The notes: generated from the sequence alone by a model not told the origin. Shown: positions 36,428 through 46,219, counted from the stretch's first letter. The stretch: 64,000 nucleotides of DNA from Clostridium sp. JN-9 (GCF_004103695.1 NZ_CP035280.1:682001-746000); one strand, 5' to 3'. Numbers and translations are program-made.

Positions 36428-38113
36428 ATGACAGAAATTTTAGTGATTATACAGATGTTTTTTACAATGGTAATGGGATTATATTTTTTTAACGCTTTAA
36501 AAGGACAGCAAAGTGCTAAAGTAGTGATAGATAAAGATAATAGAAAGGAAAGTGAACAATTAAAAAAGCTGAGAAGTATTCATTTAACAGAGCCATTAAC
36601 TGAAAAAAGCAGACCTGGCTGCTTTGAAGAAATAATTGGTCAGGAAAAAGGCATAAAAGCTTTGCAGGCAGCATTATGCGGACCTAATCCTCAGCATGTT
36701 ATAATTTACGGCCCACCGGGAGTTGGAAAAACAGCTGCAGCAAGACTTGTATTGGAGTATGCAAAAAAGAAGGAATATTCACCATTTAAGGAATACGCTA
36801 AATTTACAGAAATAGATGCAACCACTGTAAGATTTGATGACAGAGGAATTGCAGATCCACTAATAGGTTCCGTTCATGATCCAATCTATCAGGGAGCAGG
36901 ACATTTAGGTGTGGCAGGTATACCTCAGCCAAAGCCAGGGGCTGTTACAAAAGCCCATGGAGGCATTTTATTCATTGATGAGATTGGTGAACTCCATCCC
37001 ATAGAGATGAATAAATTATTAAAGGTATTAGAAGATAGAAGAGTATTTTTTGACAGTGCTTATTACAGTGTTAGTGACAGCAATATGCCGGCTTATATTA
37101 AGGATATATTCGATAATGGTCTTCCCGCAGATTTTAGATTGGTTGGTGCAACTACCAGAAATCCAAGTGAAATATCACCAGCACTAAGATCAAGATGCGT
37201 GGAAATATTTTTTAGATCACTTTTACCTGATGAAATAGAAAAAATAGCTGAAAATGCAGTGATGAAAACAGGTTTTGCACTAGATGAAAAAGCATGTAAG
37301 CTTGTAGGAAAGTACTGCAGTAATGGAAGGGAGTGCGTTAATTTAATACAACTGGCATCTGGCATAGCTCTTAATGATGATAGAAATACTATTAAAGTAA
37401 GCGATGTGGAATGGGTAATAGAAAATGGACAATATACACCAAGACCTGAAAAAAAGATAAAAGGTAAGCCAGAGGTTGGGTTTGTAAATGCACTTGCAGT
37501 ATATGGCGCAAACCTGGGAACTGTTATGGAAGTTGAAGCCAGTGCAAAAAAAGTTAATTTAAGAAGGGGAAGAATAAGGATTACAGGTATAGTTGAAGAA
37601 GAGGAAATGGATAATTCCACTGGTAAAAGCATAAGAAAGAGCACCGCTAAGTGTTCTGTTGAAAATGTAATCACAGTAATCGAAAGAGTATTTAATATTG
37701 ACTGCGATAACTATGATATACATATTAATTTCCCAGGAGGGGCACCTGTTGATGGCCCATCAGCAGGAATAAGCATTGCCTCAGCTGTTTACAGTGCTAT
37801 ACTTAATATAGCAGTAGACAATGAAGTAGCAATGACAGGGGAGCTGTCAATTCATGGAGAAGTGAAACCTATAGGCGGAGTTAATGCAAAAATACAGGCT
37901 GCTATAAAGGCAGGTGCTAAAACTATAATAATACCTGAAGATAATTGGCAGGATAGCTTTAAACAATTTAAAGGTGTAAAAATAATTCCTGTAAAAGATA
38001 TAAAAGAAGTAATTGAGCTGGCTCTGGTAAAGGATTATAAAGACAGCATCCCACTTACAATTGAATCAAATATTGATGCATTAAGTGCAAAATCTTTAAA
38101 GGCAAATGCATAA
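36428..38113 (+). CDS. lonB: ATP-dependent protease LonB (sporulation-type)
   Basis: 561 residues. Unlike LonA, it lacks the long N-terminal Lon domain and starts with a membrane helix (about residues 4-21). The AAA+ module has Walker A GPPGVGKT (about 97-104) and Walker B ILFIDEIGEL. The protease domain has the Ser/Lys dyad: Ser in VDGPSAGISI and Lys in GGVNAKIQAA. In Bacillus, LonB is a forespore protease. Its place between clpX and lon is the same as in Bacillus. Confidence 0.94.
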   Translation: MTEILVIIQMFFTMVMGLYFFNALKGQQSAKVVIDKDNRKESEQLKKLRSIHLTEPLTEKSRPGCFEEIIGQEKGIKALQAALCGPNPQHVIIYGPPGVGKTAAARLVLEYAKKKEYSPFKEYAKFTEIDATTVRFDDRGIADPLIGSVHDPIYQGAGHLGVAGIPQPKPGAVTKAHGGILFIDEIGELHPIEMNKLLKVLEDRRVFFDSAYYSVSDSNMPAYIKDIFDNGLPADFRLVGATTRNPSEISPALRSRCVEIFFRSLLPDEIEKIAENAVMKTGFALDEKACKLVGKYCSNGRECVNLIQLASGIALNDDRNTIKVSDVEWVIENGQYTPRPEKKIKGKPEVGFVNALAVYGANLGTVMEVEASAKKVNLRRGRIRITGIVEEEEMDNSTGKSIRKSTAKCSVENVITVIERVFNIDCDNYDIHINFPGGAPVDGPSAGISIASAVYSAILNIAVDNEVAMTGELSIHGEVKPIGGVNAKIQAAIKAGAKTIIIPEDNWQDSFKQFKGVKIIPVKDIKEVIELALVKDYKDSIPLTIESNIDALSAKSLKANA

Positions 38114-38117
38114 TTTT

Positions 38118-38163
38118 TAGGTTAAATTCACAATAAGAAAATTATCTTTTTGTGAATTTAATT
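38118..38163 (+). other. Hairpin in the lonB-lon intergenic region
   Basis: Arms TTAAATTCACA and TGTGAATTTAA enclose an AT-rich loop of about 19 nt. The T tract is weak, so it could be a poor terminator or an operator-like palindrome. The rest of the 180-bp gap shows nothing else that I recognise. Confidence 0.5.
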
Positions 38164-38294
38164 TGCTAAAGATATTTTTAATTGCGTATAATTGAAAAAG
38201 ATAGATTTTATATGTATAATATACTAGTCTAATCATAGTATGCAAAGTAATACAAATAATAACTTTTATAGTTCATAGATATGGAGGGGAAAGT

Positions 38295-40616
38295 ATGGAT
38301 GAAGAGAAAAAAGTTCTCCCTTTAATACCACTTAGAGGTATATCGGTTTTTCCATATATGGTTTTACATTTTGATGTGGGTAGAGAAAAATCAATTTTAG
38401 CTTTAGAAGAAGCTATGTTAAATAATCAGGAAATCTTTTTGGCTTCCCAAAAGAAAGCTGTTGTTGAAGAACCAGAAGAAAAGGATATATATAACATAGG
38501 TACGATTTGTAATATAAAACAAATACTGAAGCTTCCAGGAGATACTGTAAGGGTACTGGTGGAAGGAATAAGCAGGGCTAAAATACAGCAGTATGTATCA
38601 AAAGAAGACTTTTTTAAGGTAGAAGTAAGGGACTTAAAGGATGAACAATGTGCTGATGTTAAAAGATGTAAGGCATTAGTAAGAATGATAAAAAGAAAGT
38701 TTAATGATTATGCAAGTCTTTCTTCAAATGTAACACCTGATGCATTGCTGAACATAGAAAATATAGATGACTTTGGAAGATTTGCAGATGTAGTGAGCTC
38801 ATATCTTACCTTAAAGGAAGAAGAAAAGCAGCAGTTATTAGAAGCTTATAAAATTGATGAAAGATTAGAAAAATTATTTGAACTTCTTAAAAATGAGCTT
38901 GATATTCTTAGAATTGAGAGAAAGATAGGAAGCAAAGTCAAAAATAACATAGAAAAAGTTCAAAAGGAATATTTTTTAAGAGAGCAATTGAAGGCTATTC
39001 AGGAGGAACTTGGAGAAGAAGATGAAGACAAGAAAGAAATAAACAGTTATAAAGCTAAGATAAATAAGGCAAAGTTACCAAAGCCAGCTAAGGATAAGGC
39101 TTTATATGAACTAGACAGGTTAAGAACAAGCGGGGTATATTCTGCTGAAGGCGGGGTAATCAGAACCTATTTGGACTGGATACTTGCCCTGCCGTGGAAT
39201 GTAACAACTAAGGACAGTTTAGATATTAAAAAGGCCAGAGCTATTTTGGAGAGGGATCATTATGGACTAAAAGATGTTAAGGATAGGATAATTGAATATC
39301 TTGCGGTAAAAAAGATGAGCTCAACATTAAAAGGCCCTATTTTATGCTTAGTAGGTCCTCCTGGTGTAGGAAAAACTTCTATTGCCAAATCCATTGCAAA
39401 TGCATTAAATAGAAATTTCGTAAGGATGTCATTAGGCGGAGTGAGAGATGAAGCAGAAATAAGAGGACACAGAAAAACATATGTTGGATCTATTCCTGGA
39501 AGAATCATTTATGGAATGAAGCAGGCAAAGTCAAAGAACCCTCTCTTCCTTTTAGATGAGATTGATAAAATGAGTAATGACTTCAGGGGAGATCCTGCAG
39601 ATGCCCTTTTAGAGGTATTGGATTCTGAGCAAAACAGTACATTTAGAGATCATTACATGGAATTAGATTTTGATCTTTCACAGGTATTATTTATTACTAC
39701 AGCAAATACACTGGATACAATTCCAAGACCTCTACTTGACAGAATGGAGATAATTGAAGTTTCAGGATATACCAGCGAGGAAAAATTTCATATAGCTAAG
39801 GACCATCTTGTTCCTAAAAAGCTGAAAGAACTTAATATTGAGGAAGGTAAAATTGTTTTTTCCGATGCATCAATTAAATATATAATTGACGGATATACCA
39901 GGGAATCTGGTGTAAGAAGTTTAGAGAGAAAGATAGCAGCTGTAATTAGGAAATGTATTGCCGAAATGGTGGAAAAGGAAAGAAAAAAAGTAAATATTAC
40001 TGTAAACCATGTAAAAAGATATTTGGGGCCTGAAATATTCAGCTACGAAAAGGTTGACAAAGAAGATAAAGTTGGTGTGGTTACAGGAATGGCTTGGACA
40101 GGTTATGGCGGTGATACTTTAGCAATTGAAGCCAGCATTATGCCTGGGTCTGGTAAACTTGAATTAACAGGGCAGCTTGGTGATGTAATGAAGGAATCCG
40201 CAAAAGCCGCATATAGTTATGTACGTGCAAATGCAGGTAAATATAATATTGATGCTGATTTTTATAAAAGTAAAGATATCCATATCCATGTACCTGAGGG
40301 AGCAGTTCCAAAAGATGGCCCATCTGCAGGTGTCACTATGATCACAGCATTGGTATCTGCACTTAGCGGCAGAGCTGTTAAACATAATGTAGCCATGACT
40401 GGTGAAATAACTTTAACAGGAAGAGTACTTCCAATAGGAGGCTTAAAGGAAAAAACGTTAGCTTCATACAGGGCTGGAATTGATACTATTATTATACCCA
40501 AAGATAACGAAAAGGATATTAAGGAACTTCCTAGTATCATAAAAAGCAAGATTAAATTTATATTAGCTGATAATATAGATACAGTATTGTCCAATGCCTT
40601 AGTGGAAAATAAATAA
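38295..40616 (+). CDS. lon: ATP-dependent protease Lon (LonA)
   Basis: 773 residues, full length. The N-terminal Lon substrate-binding domain ([20 protein letters not shown]) covers about 1-200, followed by a coiled-coil region, the AAA+ module with Walker [10 protein letters not shown] and Walker [11 protein letters not shown], and the protease domain with Ser in [10 protein letters not shown] and Lys in GGLKEKTLA. It degrades misfolded and regulatory proteins in the cytoplasm. GGAGGGG precedes the ATG. Confidence 0.97.
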   Translation: MDEEKKVLPLIPLRGISVFPYMVLHFDVGREKSILALEEAMLNNQEIFLASQKKAVVEEPEEKDIYNIGTICNIKQILKLPGDTVRVLVEGISRAKIQQYVSKEDFFKVEVRDLKDEQCADVKRCKALVRMIKRKFNDYASLSSNVTPDALLNIENIDDFGRFADVVSSYLTLKEEEKQQLLEAYKIDERLEKLFELLKNELDILRIERKIGSKVKNNIEKVQKEYFLREQLKAIQEELGEEDEDKKEINSYKAKINKAKLPKPAKDKALYELDRLRTSGVYSAEGGVIRTYLDWILALPWNVTTKDSLDIKKARAILERDHYGLKDVKDRIIEYLAVKKMSSTLKGPILCLVGPPGVGKTSIAKSIANALNRNFVRMSLGGVRDEAEIRGHRKTYVGSIPGRIIYGMKQAKSKNPLFLLDEIDKMSNDFRGDPADALLEVLDSEQNSTFRDHYMELDFDLSQVLFITTANTLDTIPRPLLDRMEIIEVSGYTSEEKFHIAKDHLVPKKLKELNIEEGKIVFSDASIKYIIDGYTRESGVRSLERKIAAVIRKCIAEMVEKERKKVNITVNHVKRYLGPEIFSYEKVDKEDKVGVVTGMAWTGYGGDTLAIEASIMPGSGKLELTGQLGDVMKESAKAAYSYVRANAGKYNIDADFYKSKDIHIHVPEGAVPKDGPSAGVTMITALVSALSGRAVKHNVAMTGEITLTGRVLPIGGLKEKTLASYRAGIDTIIIPKDNEKDIKELPSIIKSKIKFILADNIDTVLSNALVENK

Positions 40617-40635
40617 CTTAAAGAGAGAGAAAAAA

Positions 40636-41217
40636 ATGATAATAAAACAATCTGAATTTATTATTTCTGCTGTGAAACCATCACAGTATCCCAATGATAA
40701 CAGAGTGGAGATAGCCTTTGTTGGAAGATCCAATGTAGGGAAATCCTCTTTGATCAACTCATTGACAAATAGAAGAAAACTGGTAAAAGTCAGTAGTACT
40801 CCAGGAAAAACAAGATTAATCAACTTTTTTTTAATAAACAATACCTTTTATTTTGTGGATCTTCCTGGATATGGGTATGCAAAAGTATCCAAAGAAGAGA
40901 AGGCAAAATGGGGAGGAATAGTGGAAGCCTACTTAGTAAACAGGCAGCAGTTAAAGAAGATAATTTTACTTGTTGATTCCAGGCATAAACCAACAGAAGA
41001 TGATCTAAATATGTATAATTGGATAAAACATTATAATTATGAATGTGTTATAGTTGCAACTAAAAGTGATAAATTAACAAACAATGAATTAAGCAAAAGT
41101 AAAAAGGTAATAAGAGAGACCTTTAATCTTAAGGAAAATGAAAGAATAATATATATATCATCTCTTAAAAAAACTGGTATGGAAGATGTGCTCAGTGAGC
41201 TAGACAGCTGCTTTTAG
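40636..41217 (+). CDS. engB: Ribosome biogenesis GTPase EngB/YsxC
   Basis: 193 residues. This small GTPase is needed for 50S assembly. G1 is [10 protein letters not shown]3 is DLPGYGYA, G4 is TKSDK, and the switch region STPGKTR lies between. AGAGAGAG near the ATG acts as Shine-Dalgarno, 19 bp after lon. The lon-ysxC pair is conserved in Bacillus and Clostridium. The symbol ysxC is used equally. Confidence 0.96.
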   Translation: MIIKQSEFIISAVKPSQYPNDNRVEIAFVGRSNVGKSSLINSLTNRRKLVKVSSTPGKTRLINFFLINNTFYFVDLPGYGYAKVSKEEKAKWGGIVEAYLVNRQQLKKIILLVDSRHKPTEDDLNMYNWIKHYNYECVIVATKSDKLTNNELSKSKKVIRETFNLKENERIIYISSLKKTGMEDVLSELDSCF

Positions 41218-41238
41218 CAAAGCGAGGAGAGTAGATGA

Positions 41239-41991
41239 ATGGAAGTAGTGAATATTATCAAGAATGTATTTATATATATGTTTATATATATATTACCTCT
41301 TCTTATCTTTCTTAATATACGTAAGATAAGAGGGAAGAAAAATCTCATAGTATATATTTTAACTCCATTTTATATTGCATTGTCATTGTTTACTCAGAAT
41401 TTACTTCCATTTATACTTGTGGTATTAACAATACTATATATGAAGAAGAGTTACAGCGATGATTTATTTTATGGAAACTATAATTCAATTAATTATGGAT
41501 ATGAGTACACTAGATACTCCTTTAACATTAAGAATTTTAAAATTACAGAAGGTTTAAAGCTAACCTTATTTTCATATTTAATCACTATACTTATATCTGC
41601 AGCAGAAGCTGCTGTATATAGTTTTTTTAATTTAGTGCCTAAGAATCAGGAAGTAATTGATATTATGGCAAATATGCCTCTTAAAAAGTTTTTGTTAATG
41701 ATTCCTATAACGGTTATATTTGCACCTGTGTTAGAAGAGTTTATATTCAGGTGGTTTCTTTTTGAAAATACATTTAAAAAGAGACTGGGCACTGTTATGG
41801 CTGTTATACTTAGCAGCTCTATTTTTGCCATTGCACATTTTAATTTAAAATCCATACCAATACTTATATGGATAGGTGTATATAACTGCTATTTAATAGA
41901 AAAGAAGGGATATTGGTACTCTGTTTTTAACCATTGCTTTTTTAATTCAGTAACTACATTTATTTTACTAGCTGACAAACTAAAATTTTAA
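41239..41991 (+). CDS. CPBP-family intramembrane metalloprotease
   Basis: 250 residues with about 7 hydrophobic segments. The Abi/CPBP motif 1 with paired Glu is PVLEEFIFRWFLF (about residues 157-169); motif 2 His is in IFAIAHFNL (about 193-201); and the last motif is YSVFNHCFFN. The family includes CAAX-prenyl-type proteases and bacteriocin-immunity proteins, and the substrate here is unknown. It starts 21 bp after engB and may be co-transcribed with it. Confidence 0.87.
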   Translation: MEVVNIIKNVFIYMFIYILPLLIFLNIRKIRGKKNLIVYILTPFYIALSLFTQNLLPFILVVLTILYMKKSYSDDLFYGNYNSINYGYEYTRYSFNIKNFKITEGLKLTLFSYLITILISAAEAAVYSFFNLVPKNQEVIDIMANMPLKKFLLMIPITVIFAPVLEEFIFRWFLFENTFKKRLGTVMAVILSSSIFAIAHFNLKSIPILIWIGVYNCYLIEKKGYWYSVFNHCFFNSVTTFILLADKLKF

Positions 41992-42003
41992 TATATAGAA
42001 ATA

Positions 42004-42046
42004 AAGATGGATTGTACATTTTGGACAATCCATCTCTATTTTTTTG
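42004..42046 (+). terminator. Terminator after the CPBP protease gene
   Basis: Arms AGATGGATTGT and ACAATCCATCT are followed by a run of seven T's. Confidence 0.9.
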
Positions 42047-42157
42047 AACCTTTTTATGTGTCAAAATATAAAAAGCAGAATAGTATATATTATAAAACAA
42101 AAGAAGATAAAGTGATAGAACTTAAGAATAGAAAACTACCTGAGAGGGGGAAGAAAA

Positions 42158-42547
42158 TTGGATTTCGATAGCTTGTTTCAAAGCTTGAATGGGGTAGGAT
42201 TGGATGGCAAAAGTAAAGAAAAGAACAACAACTTTCTTATTTGGATAATTATTATTGCACTTTTATTCATCTGCGGATGCGGAGGCCAGGGATCTAATAA
42301 CTGCTGCAGTGATAATTGCTGCACCAGCCGCCGTAGGCACCATCACAAACGCTGCAGAAGCCGTGAAAACTGCTGCTGCACAGGATTTGAAAGTGGAAGC
42401 TTTGGTGGTAACGGCAGCTTGTGGATAATAATAATCTTCGTTGTATTATTATTTTTATGCAAAGGTACTTTTGGAGGAGATTCTTGCAGAACAGATTCTT
42501 ATAGAGCAGATAGCGTAGTTAATTTAGATACTGATGCTGAGGAATAA
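42158..42547 (+). CDS. Cys-rich protein with two membrane segments, unknown
   Basis: 129 residues, starting at a TTG after GAGAGGGGGAAG. Two hydrophobic segments (about 27-42 and 87-102) flank a central stretch packed with Cys, His and Arg (NNCCSDNCCTSRRRHHHKRC and ENCCC), with more than ten Cys in all. The acidic C-terminus follows. No known family. The Cys/His cluster could bind metal or form disulfides, which is only a suggestion. It is followed by another small Cys-containing membrane protein gene. Confidence 0.6.
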   Translation: MDFDSLFQSLNGVGLDGKSKEKNNNFLIWIIIIALLFICGCGGQGSNNCCSDNCCTSRRRHHHKRCRSRENCCCTGFESGSFGGNGSLWIIIIFVVLLFLCKGTFGGDSCRTDSYRADSVVNLDTDAEE

Positions 42548-42586
42548 GAAACAATAAAACCAATGCCTTGGAAAGGGGGGTTTAGC

Positions 42587-42793
42587 ATGTCAAAACATGG
42601 TTGTAATAATGGATCAAGTGGTTCCGGTTTATTACTATTAATATTAATAGTATTACAGTTTAAAAACCACTCACATGAAGATGAGCATAGTTGTGAAAGA
42701 GGCGGCGTAATAGACAATAGTATCCTATTTATTATAGTATTCTGGTTTATTATATGCTGCGGCTGTAATATAAGTTTATGCTGCGGAAACTAG
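42587..42793 (+). CDS. Small membrane protein with Cys-rich tail, unknown
   Basis: 68 residues. The ATG at 42587 is preceded by AAAGGGGGG, so an upstream ATG at 42563 is unlikely. It has two hydrophobic segments (about 13-24 and 44-56) separated by a His/Glu-rich loop (KNHSHEDEHSCERGG). The tail carries several Cys (ICCGCNISLCCGN). It lies 39 bp after the preceding Cys-rich gene and is probably co-transcribed with it. No family recognised. Confidence 0.6.
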   Translation: MSKHGCNNGSSGSGLLLLILIVLQFKNHSHEDEHSCERGGVIDNSILFIIVFWFIICCGCNISLCCGN

Positions 42794-42796
42794 ATA

Positions 42797-42891
42797 GATT
42801 TCAAAGTAAATCAGCTATTTAAGCTTCTCAAAAAACTGTAGAAGCATCAGTATTTTTGCTCGCTTAAATAGCGATTTACTAAATGAAATTA
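42797..42891. repeat. Long intergenic inverted repeat (about 26-bp arms)
   Basis: The left arm (42797-42824) contains AGTAAATC-A-GCTATTTAAGC and the right arm (42861-42888) contains GCTTAAATAGC-G-ATTTACT. The arms extend outward with ATTTCA/TGAAAT. The spacer can pair further (AAAAACTG with CAGTATTTTT), giving one long rod. It is not followed by a T run, so it is not a simple terminator. Confidence 0.75.
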
Positions 42892-42963
42892 TATAGTTAA
42901 CTAATGAGGGGGGCATACTGCCCTCCTTAACATATAGAAATGCTGAGAGGGGTATATATAAAT

Positions 42964-43365
42964 ATGTCTAAGCATAGAAAACATAGAAAAAAAGACTATA
43001 CTAATATAAACAATAATAGCAGCAATACCAGCAATTTAAATAATAATTTAAATATGGACAGCATAATGCAGTTATTAAATGAAATGGACTCAGAAAAGCT
43101 GTCATCCATGCTGTCAAGCCTAAACGAAAGTATAAATCAAAGGAAAGAAGATAAATCTAATGTAATAGAGAATTCAGATATAAACAAGAATTTAAGTGAA
43201 GATTCCACTGAAAGTGATAACAGCACAAAATATAGGAATAGTGATGATAAAACACTGCAGTTATTAAATGCCATCAAACCACTATTCCCTCCAGACAGGG
43301 CTTTTATAATAGATAAAATAATTCAATTATATTCAATGGGTGAATCATTAAACACCCAGCAGTAA
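42964..43365 (+). CDS. Asn/Ser-rich small protein, unknown
   Basis: 134 residues. The ATG at 42964 follows GAGAGGGG; the ATG at 42940 overlaps that site. A basic start (MSKHRKHRKKDY) is followed by an Asn/Ser-rich linker, a helical segment MDSIMQLLNEMDSEKLSSML, a polar linker, and a second conserved-looking part LLNAIKPLFPPDRAFIIDKI. The last part resembles the short helical tails found in several clostridial hypothetical proteins, but I cannot name a family. A GC-rich hairpin (42903-42926) lies in its leader. Confidence 0.6.
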   Translation: MSKHRKHRKKDYTNINNNSSNTSNLNNNLNMDSIMQLLNEMDSEKLSSMLSSLNESINQRKEDKSNVIENSDINKNLSEDSTESDNSTKYRNSDDKTLQLLNAIKPLFPPDRAFIIDKIIQLYSMGESLNTQQ

Positions 43366-43396
43366 AAAAGAAAGGCATATGGTCTTTCTTTTTTAT
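43364..43396. terminator. Bidirectional terminator
   Basis: Arms AAAAAAGAAAG and CTTTCTTTTTT between convergent genes. The T runs on both strands suit termination in both directions. It overlaps the end of the bactofilin gene by a few bases. Confidence 0.85.
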
Positions 43397-43764
43397 TCTA
43401 TTAAGTCATTAGCATTTTTGGAGGTAACCATAGTACATTTCCCTTCAAAGGACCCACCTTCATGTATAACAATATTTTTCATTGTAACATCACCCTTAAC
43501 ATTACCGGAACCTTCAATAGTCAGCGTATTTTCACATATAATATTTCCATCAACTTTTCCATTTACAACAGCATTTCTACAGCTTATATTTCCTTTGCAG
43601 TAGGATGAAAAGCCTAAAATAATATCATCATTCCAATTTATATTTCCATTTATTTCTCCATCGATTTTTAAAATTCCGTCACCTGTCAGGTCGCCGGTAA
43701 TATTACAGTGCTCGCCTAACAATGAATCGATTTTATTTGTGCTTTTCTCTTTCTCGTTAAACAT
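43393..43764 (-). CDS. Bactofilin (polymer-forming cytoskeletal protein)
   Basis: 123 residues. Almost the whole protein is the bactofilin beta-helix with short repeats such as GDLTGDGILKIDGEINGNI, NGKVDGNI and GSGNVKGDV. Short disordered ends flank it (N-terminal FNEKEKSTNKIDSLL). Bactofilins assemble into nucleotide-free filaments and organise cell-envelope or spore-related processes. AAGGAG lies before the ATG. It is convergent with the Asn-rich gene and divergent from the WYL regulator. Confidence 0.88.
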   Translation of the reverse strand: MFNEKEKSTNKIDSLLGEHCNITGDLTGDGILKIDGEINGNINWNDDIILGFSSYCKGNISCRNAVVNGKVDGNIICENTLTIEGSGNVKGDVTMKNIVIHEGGSFEGKCTMVTSKNANDLIE

Positions 43765-43980
43765 AAATTCTCCTTTACTTGATTATTGTTAATATAATAT
43801 ATGAAGTGTTATAAAAAAATATCCTCTTTAAAGGAAATTTATAAAGGTATATAGAATAATATATAATACTGAATTTGAATTAAAATTATAATTTAGATAA
43901 AATTTAATTTAAAAAGTGTAAAAGTTTACTATACTATAACGATAATTAAAAGAAGTTAAATTTTGGAGGTAATTATAGAA

Positions 43981-44943
43981 ATGTCAAAATTGTCACATTT
44001 AATTGAAATGGTAATAACTTTGCAGCATAAGAAACTTACTACAGCTTCTGAATTATCAGATATACTGGAAGTAGATAAAAAAACTATATACAGATATATT
44101 AAGACCCTTGCTTCAGCAAATGTACCTATACATACTAAAAAAGGCAGATATGGCGGATTTTATATAGATGAAGGATTTTATATGAAACTTCCAAGTTTAA
44201 CTAAGGAAGAAATGCAGGCATTATTAATGTCTAGTAAGATATTGACAAAAAGTAATGGATTTATATATGAAAATCAGCTGATGAGTGCAGTAGAAAAAAT
44301 TAAAAGAACATGTATTGACAATAATATGGATTTTGATGATTTAGAAAATAGTGCAGATTTCAAAATAGATAATATTGGTTCAATGGAAAAACTAAATGAT
44401 AAAATTTCTAAAATTAATTATTCAATTTCAAAAGGAAGAGCAATAATAATTTCATATTATTCTATTAATAAAAATAAATTAACTGTCAGGAAAGTTGGAC
44501 CCTATACAATTATATTTAAAGAAGGAGACTGGTATGTAATAGGGTACTGTAATGTTAAAGATGAAGTAAGGACATTTAAAATATCAAGAATAAAATCTAT
44601 AGATAATACCAGTGATATTTACATGAAACCAATTAATTTTTCACTTAAAGAATATCTTAAAAATAACTGGGAAGTATTTACTGCAGGAGAACAGCAAGTT
44701 GTTATTAGATTTGACAAAGCTGCTGCGGATTTTATAAAACAATCAAAATGGAGTGCAAATCAACAGATAAGTGATAATCTGGATGGCTCAATAATTTTTA
44801 GAATATTTGTAAATGAACTTGATGAAATAAAAAATTGGGTAATGGGTTTTGGAAGTCATGCAGAGGTTATAGCTCCAGACACACTTAGAAATGAAATAAA
44901 ATATGAAATACAGGAGCTGAATAAAAAATATTCAAATTTATAA
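43981..44943 (+). CDS. WYL-domain transcriptional regulator (YafY-like)
   Basis: 320 residues. The ATG at 43981 follows TTGGAGGT; the TTG within that site is not a credible start. The N-terminal helix-turn-helix (about 1-60) has TTASELSDILEVDKKTIYRYI. The WYL domain (about 140-220) includes GPYTIIFKEGDWYVIGYC and VRTFKISRI. A WCX-like C-terminal extension ends the protein. WYL regulators respond to nucleic-acid or nucleotide ligands in several systems. The target is not evident; no clear operator was identified. Confidence 0.87.
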   Translation: MSKLSHLIEMVITLQHKKLTTASELSDILEVDKKTIYRYIKTLASANVPIHTKKGRYGGFYIDEGFYMKLPSLTKEEMQALLMSSKILTKSNGFIYENQLMSAVEKIKRTCIDNNMDFDDLENSADFKIDNIGSMEKLNDKISKINYSISKGRAIIISYYSINKNKLTVRKVGPYTIIFKEGDWYVIGYCNVKDEVRTFKISRIKSIDNTSDIYMKPINFSLKEYLKNNWEVFTAGEQQVVIRFDKAAADFIKQSKWSANQQISDNLDGSIIFRIFVNELDEIKNWVMGFGSHAEVIAPDTLRNEIKYEIQELNKKYSNL

Positions 44944-44999
44944 AAAAAATTTTTTTAAGTATGTATAAAAAAAGTATAAATGGCAATTATAATAATGTA

Positions 45000-45116
45000 A
45001 TTAAGAGATAATTATTATATTAATGTTATCTCTTGAAGCAGAAAATTAATTTAATTATTTTCTGCAAGAACCCCCCATCCCCCTTGGGACCGTAATAAAT
45101 ACGGTCCCTTTTATTA
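45000..45116 (+). ncRNA. Candidate small RNA: three hairpins with C-rich linker
   Basis: Hairpin 1 has arms AAGAGATAA (45003-45011) and TTATCTCTT (45026-45034). Hairpin 2 has arms GCAGAAAAT (45038-45046) and ATTTTCTGC (45057-45065). An unpaired C-rich stretch CCCCCCATCCCCC (45071-45083) follows, then a terminator with arms GGGACCGTA and TACGGTCCC and TTTT. A TATAAT at 44988-44993 could start it, though no good -35 is visible. It could instead be the 3' UTR of the WYL gene. Confidence 0.55.
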
Positions 45117-45183
45117 CAGGCAGTACATAAATTCAACAAATGTATTGTACAATAATTAATCTTAAGTGGGCTTTTATAAAAGT

Positions 45184-46122
45184 CTATTTCAAAGATATTG
45201 AATATATTTTATAATAGCAGGCAGCATCTTTATTTCCATCAGGTTTTAATAATATAGTTAATGTATAGTTTTTTACATTTTCATTATTAACCTTCGAAAC
45301 ACCTTTGAAATTTAATACCCATTTAATCTGAGATACTTCACCATCTTTGTTCCATTGAGTATCCATAAATATTCCATCTTGAAAATTATATAGATTATTT
45401 TCACCTGAGAGTTTTCCTATAACTGATAGATCTTTCCCGCTAAGTCCTGGATAATATATATTTAATGGCTTTACACTTTCTCCATGAGGCAGACTTTCAA
45501 TGTATTTTATAAAATAATATACGGTGTCTTTTCCCATGAAATTGTCATTATAGGAATAATTAAATTTTTGAAGATTTTTATTTAAAAATATAAAATTATT
45601 AAAGTTAAATTTATCTGAAGTACTGTTAGTAAATATCAATTTTGGAGTTCTGTTATTTTTATAATCTACGAAACCGATAATATCGTTTTTCCCAAAATAA
45701 ACATTATTAAAGCCATTGTTTGTCCAATTAAAGACCTGTACAATAGCCTGATTTTTATATGATGACTGTATAAAGATTTCAGGCGTTTTATCCCTGGAAG
45801 CATCCATTATTGTAACCTTCAATGGCCAGTGACTATTGTATTCTCCTAATGTATTTATTTGAGAAGATGGCACTAAGTTATAATTTTTATTTCCAATTGA
45901 AGCTGTAATATTATAATTCATTTTATCTACGGTTATTATTAAATTATCCTCTGTTCCATCACCATTCAGGTCTGCTTTAATAACCTTATTTTCATTTACT
46001 GTATTAAGTGCAGCAGATGTATTTTTTGTAGCAGTAAATATAATAAAAAGAATTATGAGAAGTAAAAATAATAAAAAACAGTAAATATATTTTTTCTTTA
46101 GAAATAATACTTTAAATTTCAT
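45184..46122 (-). CDS. Membrane-anchored protein with VCBS/FG-GAP-like repeat, unknown
   Basis: 312 residues. One N-terminal hydrophobic helix (about 12-30) suggests an anchor with the rest outside the cell. Just after it lies a Ca-binding-like DLNGDGTEDNLIITV motif typical of VCBS/FG-GAP beta-propeller blades. Further blade-like segments (DASRDKTPEIFIQSS, VDYKNNRTPKLIF) follow. The function is not known. It is divergent from a solute-binding lipoprotein gene, about 95 bp apart, so they share a promoter region. Confidence 0.7.
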   Translation of the reverse strand: MKFKVLFLKKKYIYCFLLFLLLIILFIIFTATKNTSAALNTVNENKVIKADLNGDGTEDNLIITVDKMNYNITASIGNKNYNLVPSSQINTLGEYNSHWPLKVTIMDASRDKTPEIFIQSSYKNQAIVQVFNWTNNGFNNVYFGKNDIIGFVDYKNNRTPKLIFTNSTSDKFNFNNFIFLNKNLQKFNYSYNDNFMGKDTVYYFIKYIESLPHGESVKPLNIYYPGLSGKDLSVIGKLSGENNLYNFQDGIFMDTQWNKDGEVSQIKWVLNFKGVSKVNNENVKNYTLTILLKPDGNKDAACYYKIYSISLK

Positions 46123-46219
46123 ATAAACACCTCCACTATTTTATATGTATGTATTATATATTTAATTAATGTGTGCAAAATAAATATATAAGCAAATAAT
46201 ATATAGAAGGAGATTGAAT

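Noticed and set aside
37093-37674. Open frame on the minus strand inside lonB (193 codons)
   Set aside because: It lies antisense to the conserved AAA+ and protease domains of LonB, with no start signals and no recognisable product.
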